Source of the DNA: Elgaria multicarinata webbii
Lineage: Eukaryota > Chordata > Lepidosauria > Squamata > Anguidae
DNA: 64,000 bases
Direction: 5' to 3'
Assembly: GCF_023053635.1 (NCBI RefSeq)
Contig: NC_086172.1
Location: forward strand, 22,411,501 to 22,475,500
Positions 47,601-62,900 of this stretch are shown here, in pieces (position 1 is the stretch's first letter; every line of letters starts with the position of its first letter). The notes under the pieces were generated by a model. That model was not told the origin of the DNA and ran no database searches. It worked only from the letters and a program-made list of their open reading frames with translations. The position numbers and the translations under genes were made by a program.

Positions 47601-48148
47601 CACTACTCATCCTGTGGGTGATACACATGCAGAACCAATACACTGACCAGCTGTTTATAAATCATGTAGTTTATTAAAGAAACGGAGCTCCTGGGCTTCG
47701 GCATGATAACTAACGCACACACACACACACCCCCCTGCAACCCCATCAATATAGGCGACCAGTCCTCCAAGTTGAAAATGAACAAAAGAGATAATTCAGC
47801 CACAGTGATTTGCAATTAAGTACCACAGGAAAAATGATAGCAACTTACCTCCCATGAATTTTAATAGGATGCAAATTCACAACCAGTTTTTGCGAGGCGG
47901 GTGCGCATTGGTTACAGAGGTAGGCAGCCTGGTGCCCACTAGCTGTTTTGGACCACAACTTCCATCAGCATGGTCAATGGTCAGGAATTGTGGGACTTGC
48001 AGTCCAAAACATCGGGAGGGCACTGGTGTACAGCCATTCTTTTTCTATGGGAAACAACTGTAAATATAATTAAAAGGAAAACTCAAATGATAATAGTCTT
48101 GATTTAAAACGACAACAGGGGGAGGAGAAGACATCAACGGTACCAACT
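44648..48148. other. DYTN-FAM237A intergenic interval
   Basis: Beyond the Sauria SINE this interval has no recognisable exon of another gene. It contains AATAAA at 46041-46046, a possible DYTN polyadenylation signal, and a CCTTGCAG acceptor-like site at 46237. It also has repeat debris of the GGGCTGAAAGAGGTTC type near 47200 and a (CA)n run at 47270. About 45250-46200 shows nothing further. Confidence 0.5.
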
Positions 48149-51082
<2,934 letters not shown>

Positions 51083-51099
51083 TGGGCTAATGCAAGGAA

Positions 51100-51383
51100 G
51101 GGAAAGGAAAGGAACCTCTTGTGCAAAGCACTTGAGTCATTGCTGACTCCTCGAGGGACGCCTGCTTTCGCTGACGTTTTCTTGGCAGACTTTGTAGCGG
51201 GGTGGTTTGCCCTTGCCTTCCCCAGTCGCGTTTCCCTTTCCCCCAGCTAGCTGGGTACTCATTTTACCGACCTCGGAAGGATGGAAGGCTGAGTCGACCC
51301 GAGCCGGCTGCCTGAGAACCAGCTTCCACTGGGATCGAACTCAGGCCGTGGGGAGAGTTTCGGCTGCAGTAACTGCCGCTTAC
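51100..51383 (-). mobile_element. Sauria SINE, 5' truncated
   Basis: A minus-strand copy matches the other Sauria SINEs from the 3' end (GGAAAGGAACCTCTTG) to the head near GCTGCAGTAACTGCCGC. The first part of the tRNA-like head is missing, replaced by TACATATATA. It lies in the proposed 5' intron of FAM237A. Confidence 0.82.
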
Positions 51384-52758
51384 ATATATATTTAAAATGT
51401 AATTTTGAAACTTAAATATGGTAGCATGTGCCATACTCACAAAAAGTTTTCACCCTTTCATATTTGATTGATTTAATAAATAATATTATGTGCAGGCCAA
51501 CATGAGATTTACAATAAAATTAAAATTAAAAGAAATAACATTATATAAACGCATCCAAAAATCCTTCTTGAACTTAACAAAGTTGGCTCAATACAGCTGA
51601 AGAACCGGACCTTTTTCGTTCACATTGATTTCAGTGGGGAAGCTGGCTCGCTTACCTTGGTCTGTCTGAAATTGGTGCAAGGTGGACTGTTTGTGTTTGT
51701 TTGTTTTGTCCAGTTTCCCGTTACAATAGTTAAGGAATATGGGCTTAGATCCGGAGTTTTTACTCTTATCTGTGGCTGGATCCATGAGTTAAGTTCCCCA
51801 CAGAACACTCCTGCTGACAGAAAGGCAGGGAAGGCCATTTTTGGCAACCCCCTCCCCTTCTGCGCCCCCCATTGCCAGCCCCCTCCCACTTCCTCAAGGG
51901 TTCCCCAGCCCTCCAGAGCAGGCATTTGGCGTAGGGACCGGGAGGGGGGGTTTCCAGAGGGAGAGGTGATCAGCAAAACATGAGTGCGTCCATGTTTGCA
52001 ATGTTCCTTATTTCTGCATGTTAACATGCACATCACTGCGGAGAAAGGGGTGGAATTAAGAACTACAAGTTCCTATTGCCAGATGTGCAACATCAGAAAT
52101 ATCAACTCATATTTAGATAAATCGGAAGTCGAGTTTTACCCATTTCTAAATGTAAGATAGATGCTTAAAGGTAGATGCTCCTTCCTGCCATTCTTTAAGG
52201 AACTGCATGCATTGACATTTTTCATCACTAGTATATGAATTATTGTCGGTATTGCAGGTATAGCAAATCTTTCCTCGCCATCCCTTCCTCTCCCAGAGAT
52301 TCCTTTGTCTCTGATATCCAAGCTGCTCTGTAGAAGTAGAGTATGTAATGTATGCTTGGCACTTGCTAAATTCTAGGTTAAGATGCACAATTTTCTAACA
52401 CTGCTTCTAATAGCATACCGCGGTGGTGAGCTTCACTAAAACTGTAGCAACAATAGGACCACTGATAATTTGGAAGTATCAGAATACTGTGGTGAACACT
52501 GAATTTTGCAGGATCTTTTTTTAAAAAAAATGCAGAAAAGAGAGTCAAAAATAACAGCAACAACCCCAAGGGGGCAAAAAGCAACAGCAGCCCAAAGAGG
52601 ATCAAGCCTGCTCTTTAGCTGTGAAATGTAGAGTGAGAGTTGGAAAAGAAAGATGGAGGGGGCAGGGTAGACTATCCCCCTTGGAGGGAAAGGCTGGCTG
52701 GAACCCCGAACAGCAGCGCTGTTGTGCTAGAAAGAGGAATGCGCTGCAGCATGTTGTT

Positions 52759-52960
52759 AGCTAATGTGGTGTTGTGGTCAGCGTGCAGGACGAGGATAGG
52801 GAGAGCTGGGTTCAGATCCCTGCTCAGCCTCAGCCATGACAAGGGGCCAGGCACCTCCCTCAGCCTAACCTACCTCACAGGATTGTTGTGAGGAGAAAAG
52901 TAAGGGGGGAGGTCATGCACGCTGCCTTGAGCTTCTTGGAGGAAAAGGAAGGCTCTGGAT
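52759..52960 (+). mobile_element. MIR-like tRNA-SINE
   Basis: A plus-strand copy of the same family as 6165-6403: GTGTTGTGGTCAGCGTGC, GGGTTCAGATCCC (B box), CTCAGCCTAACCTACCTCAC and GGATTGTTGTGAGGAGAAAA. It runs into a second, inverted repeat tail at 52962. Confidence 0.72.
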
Positions 52961-53469
52961 TTATTTATTTATTACATTTATTTATTACATTTATATACCG
53001 CCCCATAGCCAAACTCTCTAGGCGGTTTACAAAAATAACGAATACAGAATGAATGAATGAATGAATGAATGAATGAATGAAAGCTCAGCAAAGGAAGGGG
53101 AAATCTCCATTAATTTCTGCTTGGTCCAGTCCTACAATCCCCCTTCCTTTGCTTGTTGCTCTCTCGTTCCCCTCCTATCTCGGGGCTTGTTTTCTCCCTC
53201 TCCCTCTCCTTGGTAGTAGTTTTAGACCCCAAGAAGGGTGCGCAAGACTCCACCAGTAGCCCCACTCCAGCATTGTTTAACATAGCAGATGGTCGTTTCC
53301 ATCCACCTAAGAGGAGGTAGTTGAGCCCCCAGATGTCTTGGAATACAAGGCCCATCAGGGCCGGGCAGTATGGCCAACAGTCGGGGGGTTATGGGGGCTG
53401 ATGGCCAACCCCCCCCCCCGGAAGGCACTGCCTTAGAGACTAACAGATCTCTTGTGCGCTAGGTAGGGC

Positions 53470-54560
53470 GTTTATGGAGTCGCTTCGAGCTTTCCTCGAG
53501 CGCTGGACCGTGGGGCCTTTTCCCGCCTGGCCCCCGGAGGCCTCGCGCACTTCGGGAGGGCGCGCAGACTCCGCCGTAAGGAGAGTCACAGGCGCCCGCC
53601 AGGGCGGCGCCACGCCACGCCACGCCGCAGCTGCCTGTTTGCTGCCAGCGCCAGTGGGGTCCGGGGCAGCTCTGCCCGCGGGCTGGTGCTCTCCCCTCCC
53701 CGCGCTGGCGGAGGGGCCCCTCTTACCTTCTTGGAGGCGGTGGGGAACGCAATCGCGCCCGGGCGCTGCTGCCTCTGCCTTGACTCCTCCGAGCGCCGAA
53801 CCTGAAGGCTCCATGGGGTTCCTTCCCCATCGCCTTTTCGCCTTTATAGAGACGTGGGAGTGGGTGGCTTGGCAGGGTCTTGCGTCAAAGCGCTGTGCCG
53901 ACCCCCCACCCCCACCCCTTTCGGGTCCAGTCCGGGGGGGGGCGATGATGTCCCGGCCCTCCCGCAGGTCGTGGCTCCTGCCGCGAGCGCTTCCAGAGAA
54001 CCTTTGCGCCCGACGCCCTGCCGAGATGCTGCAAGACCCGCTGGAGCCACGGAGCCTCTCTTGCAAGACCCGCTGTGGCGGCGGGACGGAGAGGGCGCCG
54101 AAGGCAGCGTCTCGACCGGCCGCGGGGACCTTCCGCCCGAAGCGCAGGGGCGCCGAAGGCAGGCACAGGCAGGCGCTTCTTCGGCAAGCGGTTCTCCGCC
54201 CGGCCAGCTGCGAGCGAGGGGAGAGGCGACCCCACGGAGTTCGGTGGAACTTGCTCCCAGGTAAGTGCGCATTGCAAGGAGAGGATAGGCCACAGTGCTG
54301 GCTGGGGCTTGTTGGCGTTGTAGTCCGAACAGGTGGCGGGCCCAGGGCTGCCTCGCCCTAGAGCCGAGGGGCCCGAACTCTTTCAGGCCAAGGGGTGAAC
54401 TCCCCGTATGGGAGAGGCTGGATGGCCCTGAAACAAACACACCCAAAGCACCTGCGGGCCTGGGCTGAGAGCGCTTTCTGCGGGTGAGGAACCATTAGGC
54501 GCGCCATTTGGCCCCTTTAGAAGGGGGCGCGGTGGGGGGGATACAGGAGCTGGGAAACGA
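53470..54560. promoter_or_regulatory. CpG island, likely FAM237A promoter
   Basis: About 1.1 kb of very G+C- and CpG-rich DNA contrasts with its AT-rich surroundings. The long open frames on both strands here (up to 295 codons) are a side effect of base composition. On the minus strand AAG|GTAAGA (exon end 53727) is a strong donor that could join to the FAM237A acceptor at 50855. On the plus strand CCAG|GTAAGT (exon end 54260) is an equally strong donor. I infer a promoter for FAM237A and possibly a divergent transcript. Confidence 0.65.
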
Positions 54561-55261
54561 CCAAACAGTGTGTGTGTGCGTGCGTGTTTTGCAGGGGACG
54601 CAGGTAGCCCTCGGTGATGGAAGGAAGGGGGACAGCGGCTGCCAGAGGGTCAGAATGGGATTTTAGGTGGGCTGGATTTGACCCCTTCTGCCCTAGAGGA
54701 TATTTCCCAATTTTACAGTTTAGTTTATGATTTTAATTTTTGTGATCCGCTAAGGCTTTTGAGCAGCACTGAAATGTAGTGAAATAAATAAATAAATAAA
54801 ATATTGGATTGCATCCCTTAAACAGGCACGTTGCTCTCCCACTGAAACTACTGAGCTTTCAAATAATGCGCTGAATAAACCCATGACAGATGCTCTGTTG
54901 GATAAGTGGCATAAAGCTGCCTTCTGCAAGTTGGTGCCCTCCAGGTGTCAGACTACAACTCCCATCATCCCTGGGTGATGGGACTTGTAGTCCAACGTAT
55001 TTTGGAGAGCAGTGGCTTTGGGAAGGCTGGTATGAGCGGATGACAGAATGTGCCTTAACCTCCTATCAGAGCTGACTTCTGTAAGCAAAGCATGTTTGTT
55101 TTCAGGTGACACAGATATGGTGTTCAAGAAGATCCTTCTCACCTTTTAACCCTGAGGGGATGGAGGTACCCTGGGCTGCTCCTGTGGCATCTGGATTATA
55201 CCCGTTATCCCTATCTGTCATGTAATGCTCATCAAGTGGACAGCCCAGCACCATTCAGCTA

Positions 55262-55735
55262 CCCTTGCTTAGATCGTATGGTCCATTCTGACGCTTGCTT
55301 TGGTTTGCTTTTACATAATTTCCAGCATTTATTGCCCTGACAAAAGAATGGCAGAATAGTTTGGACATTCTGTGTCACACAAAGGGGCATAATTCCTTAA
55401 GAGAAAGCCAAAACTAAGCTGCACTGAAAACAATGGAACTATAATGAATCCATACTGGTTTCAATGGGACTTTCAGCCCCATCCTGACCATGGGCAGAAG
55501 CAAGTGGAAGTCCACTCATGCAACAGGACTTTTCCTGTTCCCTTTTCCCCTCTGGAGGCACTCATGCTCCCCAAAATCTGCTGCGGGGATCCCACAACCT
55601 TCTGGAGTAGATTCTGAATGTTCACAAGAGGCTACAGGGGGGAGGGGGAATCGCCACCATCCCACTTCCACTAATGGAAGCAGTTCCATCAGCAGAAGAA
55701 TGTCCTTAGATCGCACCCCAGGTGAGATCCTTCTA
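55262..55735 (+). repeat. Duplicated block flanking the FAM237A 5' region, copy 2
   Basis: It aligns end to end with 49870-50275 with moderate divergence and one extra insert of about 50 bp. It lies upstream of the CpG island relative to FAM237A. Confidence 0.75.
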
Positions 55736-56404
55736 ACCTTTTAACCCCGATGGGGAGGAGATACCCTGGGATGCTACTGTGACATCTGGAAATAGCATAA
55801 GGCTGAAGAAATGTTGATTTCCATGTTGGGAACAAAACACATAAAGGCAGCACCACCTTTGCCTCATCACAGAACTCTCTGCAAAACAAGATAATTATGT
55901 TACCATGTCCTTTCCAAATGTTCAGTGTTTATAGGTGTAGCACCTCCCTGGTTGTATCCTCAGAAGAACCCTGAAAATTATGAAGGCAGCAGCAGTTATG
56001 TCCATGTAGTCTACAGGCCCGTTTCTTCAATTCAGCCATTCAGACTAATGTCACAAGAGACTTTACAATTAATTTTAATGGCATTTGGGAGCCTTTAAGG
56101 GTGTAATTTGCATTACTGGTATACTCATTTAGGATGTCTGACAAGACAATGAAGTTATTACGTCCTTTATTTCTGTACTGCTTTTACCCATTCTTCATCT
56201 TTTAGGTAATTAGAGAACCTCTTTCCCAGGGCATCTCCACAAAGGATATAATTCACCCTCTTTCAATGGCTTCAAAGGAAATTTGTGGTGGTGGTGGAAA
56301 TGAAAGCAGGTGGCACAAAGGTTAAATCTGTCATAGGAAGGCAGGAACATATTTAATTATTTAATTATATTTCTATACTGTCTAATAGCCAAAGCTCTCT
56401 GGGT

Positions 56405-56990
56405 GGTTATAAGAACATACCTCATAAGAACGTAAGAAGTCCATCTAGTCCAGCACTCTGTTCACACAGTGGCCAACTAGCTGTTGGCCAAGGAACAAAA
56501 CAGGACATGGTGCAACAGCACACACACACACACATATGTCCCCTAGCAACTGGTACACACAGGCTTACTGCCTCTGATACTGGAGGTTGCACTTAGCCAT
56601 CAGGACTAGTAGCCATTGATAGCCTTCTCCTCTGGGAATTTATCCAACCCCCTTTTAAAGCCATCCAAATTTGTGGCCATCATCACATCTTGTGGTAGTA
56701 AATTCCATAGTTTAACTATGCGCTGTGTGAAGTACTACTTCCTTTTTATCTGTCCTGAATCTCCCACCAATCAGCTTCATGGGACGACCCCGGGTTCTAG
56801 AATTATGGGAGAGGGAGAAAAATGTCTCCCTATCCACATTCTCCATACCATGCATAATCTCGTACACCTCTCTCATGTCTCCCCTGAGCCACCTTTTCCC
56901 CCCAAGGTGATCCATCACAACTGCTGTAACCTTCCCTCATAGGGGAGATGCCGCAGTCCCTCATTTTCCGAAGGAAGCACAAACTCCTTT
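56405..56990 (-). mobile_element. CR1/L3-like LINE-derived repeat, longest copy
   Basis: The 3' end family TTCTTATGTTCTTA (here inverted, ATAAGAACGTAAGAAG) is followed by GTCCAGCACTCTGTTCACAC and AGTGGCCAACTAGCTGTTGG, then a 450-bp body. Shorter plus-strand copies of its 3' part are at about 2835-2921, 3975-4105, 5735-5836, 11975-12136 and 49775-49871. Clade placement as CR1/L3 is from memory. Confidence 0.6.
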
Positions 56991-56999
56991 CCAGCTTCG

Positions 57000-59900
57000 T
57001 TCTTCCAACTGCACAAAGCAAAACTCAGACTGCAATCTTAACACAACCACATGGAAGCAAGTCCAATTGACCTCTGTGTGTCTTACCTCTGAGTAGAAAT
57101 GCTGAAAGCTATCAAGGTGGGTTATGGATCCTTCCGATGTTACGTTTGTAGGATTGCATTTTATAAAACCACTTGAGGAAGTGCTCAGAACATGACTGAA
57201 AGCACGCCGTCATAAAGCATGTATTTATTGGTTTCCATTTTGTGCAGCTGATTCTAGCTTACAGAAGCTTTTGCCATAATACATTTGTTAGTCCTTAAGA
57301 CTTCTTGTTATTTACCTTTATGATGTTAGAAATGTCAAAATTTTGGTATGGGACTTCTCTGACTAGGCACATTGCATGCATGCATCTGACCCTGGCAGTG
57401 CTACCTAAATGCGTGACTTTGAGCTGGCTCACCTGTGCTACAATGCTGGCAAAATTCTACCATGTGGTGGCTGAACTGGGTTTGATCTTGTGTGGCCAGA
57501 TGGACGAGACTGGTGGATCTTTAATAGCATGTTGCTTGCCATGCCACACACCCTAGATTTTTGCGACCCAGCATAAAAGCTTCTGCAGGCGAGGCATGCA
57601 CCCCAGCTTTATACAAACTTCTGGATCACATCTGCAATAAGTTGTCCTTCAAGGCATACTTAAAAGTGAAGTGTTTTAAATCCACTTGCAACTCTCATGT
57701 TCCCCCCAACGATGATTATCAGCATTGTGCGCTGGCACAGCAGAAGTTACATAAAATATCCAAGTAAGATTCCTTCTTTATTAAGGACTCCGCTGAGATC
57801 GGGCACGCTGTGAAAGTGCATGAATGCAAGAGGCATGGTCTCATGCTGCTATGCAGTTGAAGGCAACGAAACCTCCATTGTGCTCATGCTGTCCTGCTGA
57901 TGTGGCCCAGGCTGGAACCGTGAAACTAGAGTCCAACTCAGAAGCATCGGCAGCTGCAGCAGCAATAGTTCATCCAGTCCACAACTGTCGGGGCTTCTAT
58001 TACATGCCCAAGCAGTGAGGACACTGCAGCCATATATATATACTTTGCACCCCCTGTGCTGATGACAATGCTTAAGGAGTTGGTTGAGTCTCATCACTAA
58101 AGACAATTCATGAATCTCTCAACCCAAGATTGAAAGGTTGTATTCAACATCCGAGATCACACTCAATGCCTGTGAAGACTGACACACAGAGAAAACCAGA
58201 ACCTCGTAGTTTGGCTTTTCAATAGCTCCTCACTCCTCAGCTACTGGACCCCACTTGGGCAGAGGGTGAGTCAAAAGTCTTTGGCGGGGATAAAGATCTC
58301 TTGTGCTTTAACGTAGTTAGATACCTTGAAAGCCAATCCTCCCTAGTCCTTGCAGCTGTGGACTGCCACCAACACTCCCAGCCACTTATTGGCCAGTTTG
58401 GCTCTGGGCCTCAAAGTTGGCTGTTCAGAGAACGGCTCAGGATCTGGATGGACTCCACCAGCCTAACGGTATCCAGTGGCTTGGAAGTTGCCCAACTAAA
58501 GAGAGATACAACAGCCAACTCGGTGTGATCGCTTGGCTTGCTGAGTGTATCGGCAGCAGCAACCTGCTTGTGCAGATATCCTTGTTTTATGAATTGCGCA
58601 TGCACACGGAGGCTGCGCGTGGGATTCCTGTGCACAATGACTTGCTACGACCAGCACTTGGTTGTACATCTTCACTGGTTGCACATCTTTTAGATTTTGT
58701 TGGAAGTAAAGTAGGATGATCATCATTTACGGGTATGTTTTTGTGCCAACAGCTTCCACAGCCTTTAGTAAGGTTTTGTGACAGTGGCCCCCAGAGTTTT
58801 GCTAAGGGGATGCTACATTCCCTGCTACAAGTTCCAGCAGGGAACCTTCCTTAGTTAGCAATCCTAAGTACATTAAAAGTAAGCCTTGCTGAAATCAGTT
58901 TGACTGTCTTGCCCCCCTCCCTCCTTCCCTCACAGACACACACAGAACGATAGAGCACACTATCTTCTTGGCAAATCGTATAGCTCGCTCATACAAACCA
59001 TTGGAATATATTTTCTGGACTGATCCATTTTCCTAGTTTTATTCATAAAGGGAAGGGTAACAGGTTCAAAAAGCAAATGGATTATACAAAAAAAAATACT
59101 GTGTGATAAGGCAGTAAATCAGACAAGCCAATCATATAAGCCAATTGCTGTGAAGGTGTAGAGTAAATGGCTTGTGACAATGCAGCTACTGGCATCCAGA
59201 GGCAAGCATGGAATGTCTTTCCTGATGCAGTGCAACCAGGCATAACAACATAGTGGATTCCATAGCAATTATTAGGCTTTTTAGCTCTGGGCGCCAATCC
59301 AGGCTGGTTCCTATCCCACCGCTACCACCACCATCCCTCTCTACCCATTTATTTTACAAATAAGCCTTGTACTACATTTGATCATGATAGGTGCTACCAG
59401 TATTGTTAACTTAAGACTGTTGCATCGGTATAAAGTGCTGACCTGATGCTGAGCCAATGGAGCAATCTTTGAGTGCAATTATGTTGACTAAGCTTCTGAT
59501 CCATTAAACCAGACGCTCAAACTATCAAGACTGCTCATTTTACCACTGCAGGATGACCATATCTTCTGTAGTATTCTTGACTAGGATTTCTGTCTCTCAA
59601 ATACACACATATTTGCTGTAATCCTATGACACTTTCCTTGGAGTAAGTCCCATGGAACTTCATGGAACTTTAGATATATAGGATTGTACTACAAAACCAT
59701 TTTTTGGGAACTTTTGCTAATCATGGCTTGCTAAACACCATGTGTTTTTAGACATGTAAATATATGCAACACACACATTATAAAAATGAAAAGAGAGAAC
59801 TGATCCACAGGAGAAATGCAGTTATCTGAAATGACCCTTCCATGCCAGGTAGGCAGTGTTGCATTGTCATATCTGATTTTTGACTAGACACATATAAACA
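57000..59900. other. Intergenic sequence without recognised genes
   Basis: Base composition is mixed and there are no convincing exons. About 57450-58730 may contain a heavily decayed retroelement (see rejected items). The rest holds only short repeat pieces (for example TAGGATTGTA near 59680). Confidence 0.4.
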
Positions 59901-59999
59901 CATCGAACACTACAGTTTTTGTGAACCGCCCAGGGAGTTTTGGCTCTTGGGCGATATAAAAATGCAATAAATAAATAAATACTAATCAGAGACCTACTC

Positions 60000-62900
60000 T
60001 CCTTATGAGTGAATATAAATCCTGCTTTGATTAAGGGTTGTCTCCAGTAGTTCTGATAAAAACCAACCAACATTACTGTTTACTGCAACACTGATTGAAT
60101 GTGCAACATAGGTATTGAATTAATGACAGCACAAGAAAAGATAAATATAGAAGTTGCAACTTTCTATGTTCATGAAGTCTTTAATACTCATTTACTGAGA
60201 TGCAGAACAATGACAACTGAATTTCCATTCAACAGCAGCCAACAAGATATGAATGAGTATTAACTTCAAACAAAAACAAGTTTATGACATATTGTGCACT
60301 TTAAAAAATAATTACAAACAATTTTAAAGGAAGATTAATAGTGAAAGCAACAATGAATATAAAATGACTGATAGCTTTTTAGATTAAAAATAAATTCAAG
60401 TATTATTTTGTAAAGTTCCTCAGACATATGTCTTTGAATTTTAAGTTTGTGCAATACCTATCATTGCATAGTAAAGAAAATGTTGTAAAACTCCAGTTCT
60501 ATGTAATTTATTTTAACATGCACCTAGAATATATTTTTGTTAATTTGCGTAGTGGAGCTTTCTCCTTAGTAGAGAATTTGCTCAGTTCAGTGGGAACATG
60601 CAGCATATCAACAGAAGCTATATAAAATTTCCATACATTTGCCTGTCAATATGAATCCTTTTTAATGGAACAAAGGTATAATGGCTAAAATGGAAAGTTA
60701 AAATTTATTCTATAACTCTAACCCTTAAAATGACACTGATAGTGGTAAAAAAATTAAGCAGTATATGTTCTCTACAAAATGTGGTAAATGAAGGATTATA
60801 AAATAAGTATCTACCCTAATAAGTTTGATTACATAACTCTAGTATCACACAAAATATTATAATCCACTTCTGTGAGCTATGTGGTTGTGTGGTCATTTAC
60901 ATTCTATACATAAAGTTTGTGTATTTTAAACACACATAAACATAACAGAAGAGTAGAGGAGAAATTTAGACAAGAAATTATATTTCTTATGAAACTGATG
61001 GTGTAACAAAAAGTTACACCAACTCTTACCATATGTACATAATTGGGGACCAGTGTGGTCTGATTAAAAACATCACATCGCACATTTACAATGTTTTGTG
61101 AATTACTTCAAGATATTTTTTTTAAAATACAACAATCTAATTTTTGTAACCATATTGAATGGCATTGTCTACTGTGGTTACCACATCGCTCCCAGAACAG
61201 AACCAAAAAGGAGACCGTAGCACCTATTTAGATATCCTTATTCCAAATACACTCAAAAGCGAAGTGGTATTAAGCAAAATAGTCCTATTGGCCAATATCA
61301 CACTGTAAGTGAGAGGATCTGGAAAGGAGCGCATCAAGCAGGTACATTTTACACTTTCAGAGACTTGGATCAAATTTTGGGTTCAGGTCAAGAAGGAAAG
61401 GAAAATATATTGCCTACAAGATGTTGCAAAATCAGGACTGCCTTTTTATATTATTTTGAACACTAAATATCAACGATATATTCCAGTAACACAGATTTCC
61501 CACTGCAACTTTTACTCATGATGAATAGCAACTTTTATTCAATTATGGTGATAATGTGAAAAGAGCTATCAGCTAAACAGCTGTGTCATGCCTTCAAAAT
61601 GTTGTAAGATTACTGTCATGGGAACGACTACTGTGAATGGCTACTGATTATACTACTATAAATATAGTGTGAAGAAAGATAGGTATCTCAAGTAATTGAT
61701 ATTTTAATAATTTAACTTCTACAGTCAAACCTAAATCAGATCCAATATTTTAAAAGTATCATGGCCTGCTTTGTTTTTAGGCTAGTTGTGAATTACGCAA
61801 TGGAAAATAATCTTAAAATGGTAACGTATTTACATTAATATATAGTGAAGGTAATTTCTACAGTATCAGCGGAATTATCCTAGAATACACCAAAATATTT
61901 GTGACCAGATCAAAAGCTTTTAATTATGTGGCTCTTTGGAGTACAAATCAAAAGTTAAATGTAATCAAAAAGTAGTCTTCCATTGACATTTAACAAGCAC
62001 TAGACAAAGCATTTGAAACTTTCACTGTGACTGTACTTCCTGATCCTATTTATCTGATGCTATAGGAATTGTAACAGAAGGTTTACAATATGGTTACTAT
62101 CTTGAAAATGGATGGTTTAACTCAGAATGACCTATCGTTGACAATATTTCCCACCAGGCTTGGAAAACCTGTCAGTGCCATGCAGCGGCAGCACCACCAA
62201 GTGGGATGTAGATTTGGGCCTCAGCATAAAGTTAAAACAAGCCATCCTGCCAGAGTGCACCTATACAGGCATGTTTTATTCACAATACAACTCATTCTGG
62301 TCTGCTGATGGGAATTACCATGGCTGCTCCTTGCATTTACATTTACATCAGACTGTGGTCTGGTGTAAATGACGAAGTACTGCAGTGCTCAGTTGCTTGA
62401 TAAGGATAAGGATGAGAGAACGAATGTATAATTAAATCCACTCTCATGCTTAAGGATGAAGAAATATAAACGACATTTTTGTTCTTACGTTGTCAAACAG
62501 AACTGAGCCACGACAGTAACCACAAGTAGTCTAAGGAAGTAACATTCAAGGCTGTGCTTTGAAAGGGACATACTACATAAATAAACTCAGAGAGACATGG
62601 ATATTTGGATCATTTTTACAAGCTTGTCAGAAACAGAAAGGTGGATTTGGGATGAAGGGTGCTGGGGACCATAAAACAATACACGGGAAAGCCTTAACCT
62701 ATTAAAAGCTCTCAGTATTTTATGGGTATTTAAGGCTTATTTAGGCTTCTTTTCCTTTCATACAATGTGAAATAGAGAAAGGAAAATGGATGGTAAAATT
62801 AAAAAGTTATAAGCTTGGCACTTCTGTGATTAATTTGACAGGGTGTCAACTTCTTACAATATATACAAAATATCTGCATGACAGCAAATAATGCATTTGG

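Noticed and set aside
53474-54361. Open frame of 295 codons on the plus strand (and frames over 200 codons on the minus strand)
   Set aside because: They sit in a CpG island, overlap on both strands and show no recognisable domain; high GC alone removes stop codons.
57450-58730. Hint of a decayed Ty3/Gypsy-like fossil on the minus strand (an ADTLSKP motif, as found after the RNase H domain)
   Set aside because: One short motif is too little, the rest is too decayed to align by eye, and no LTRs were found.
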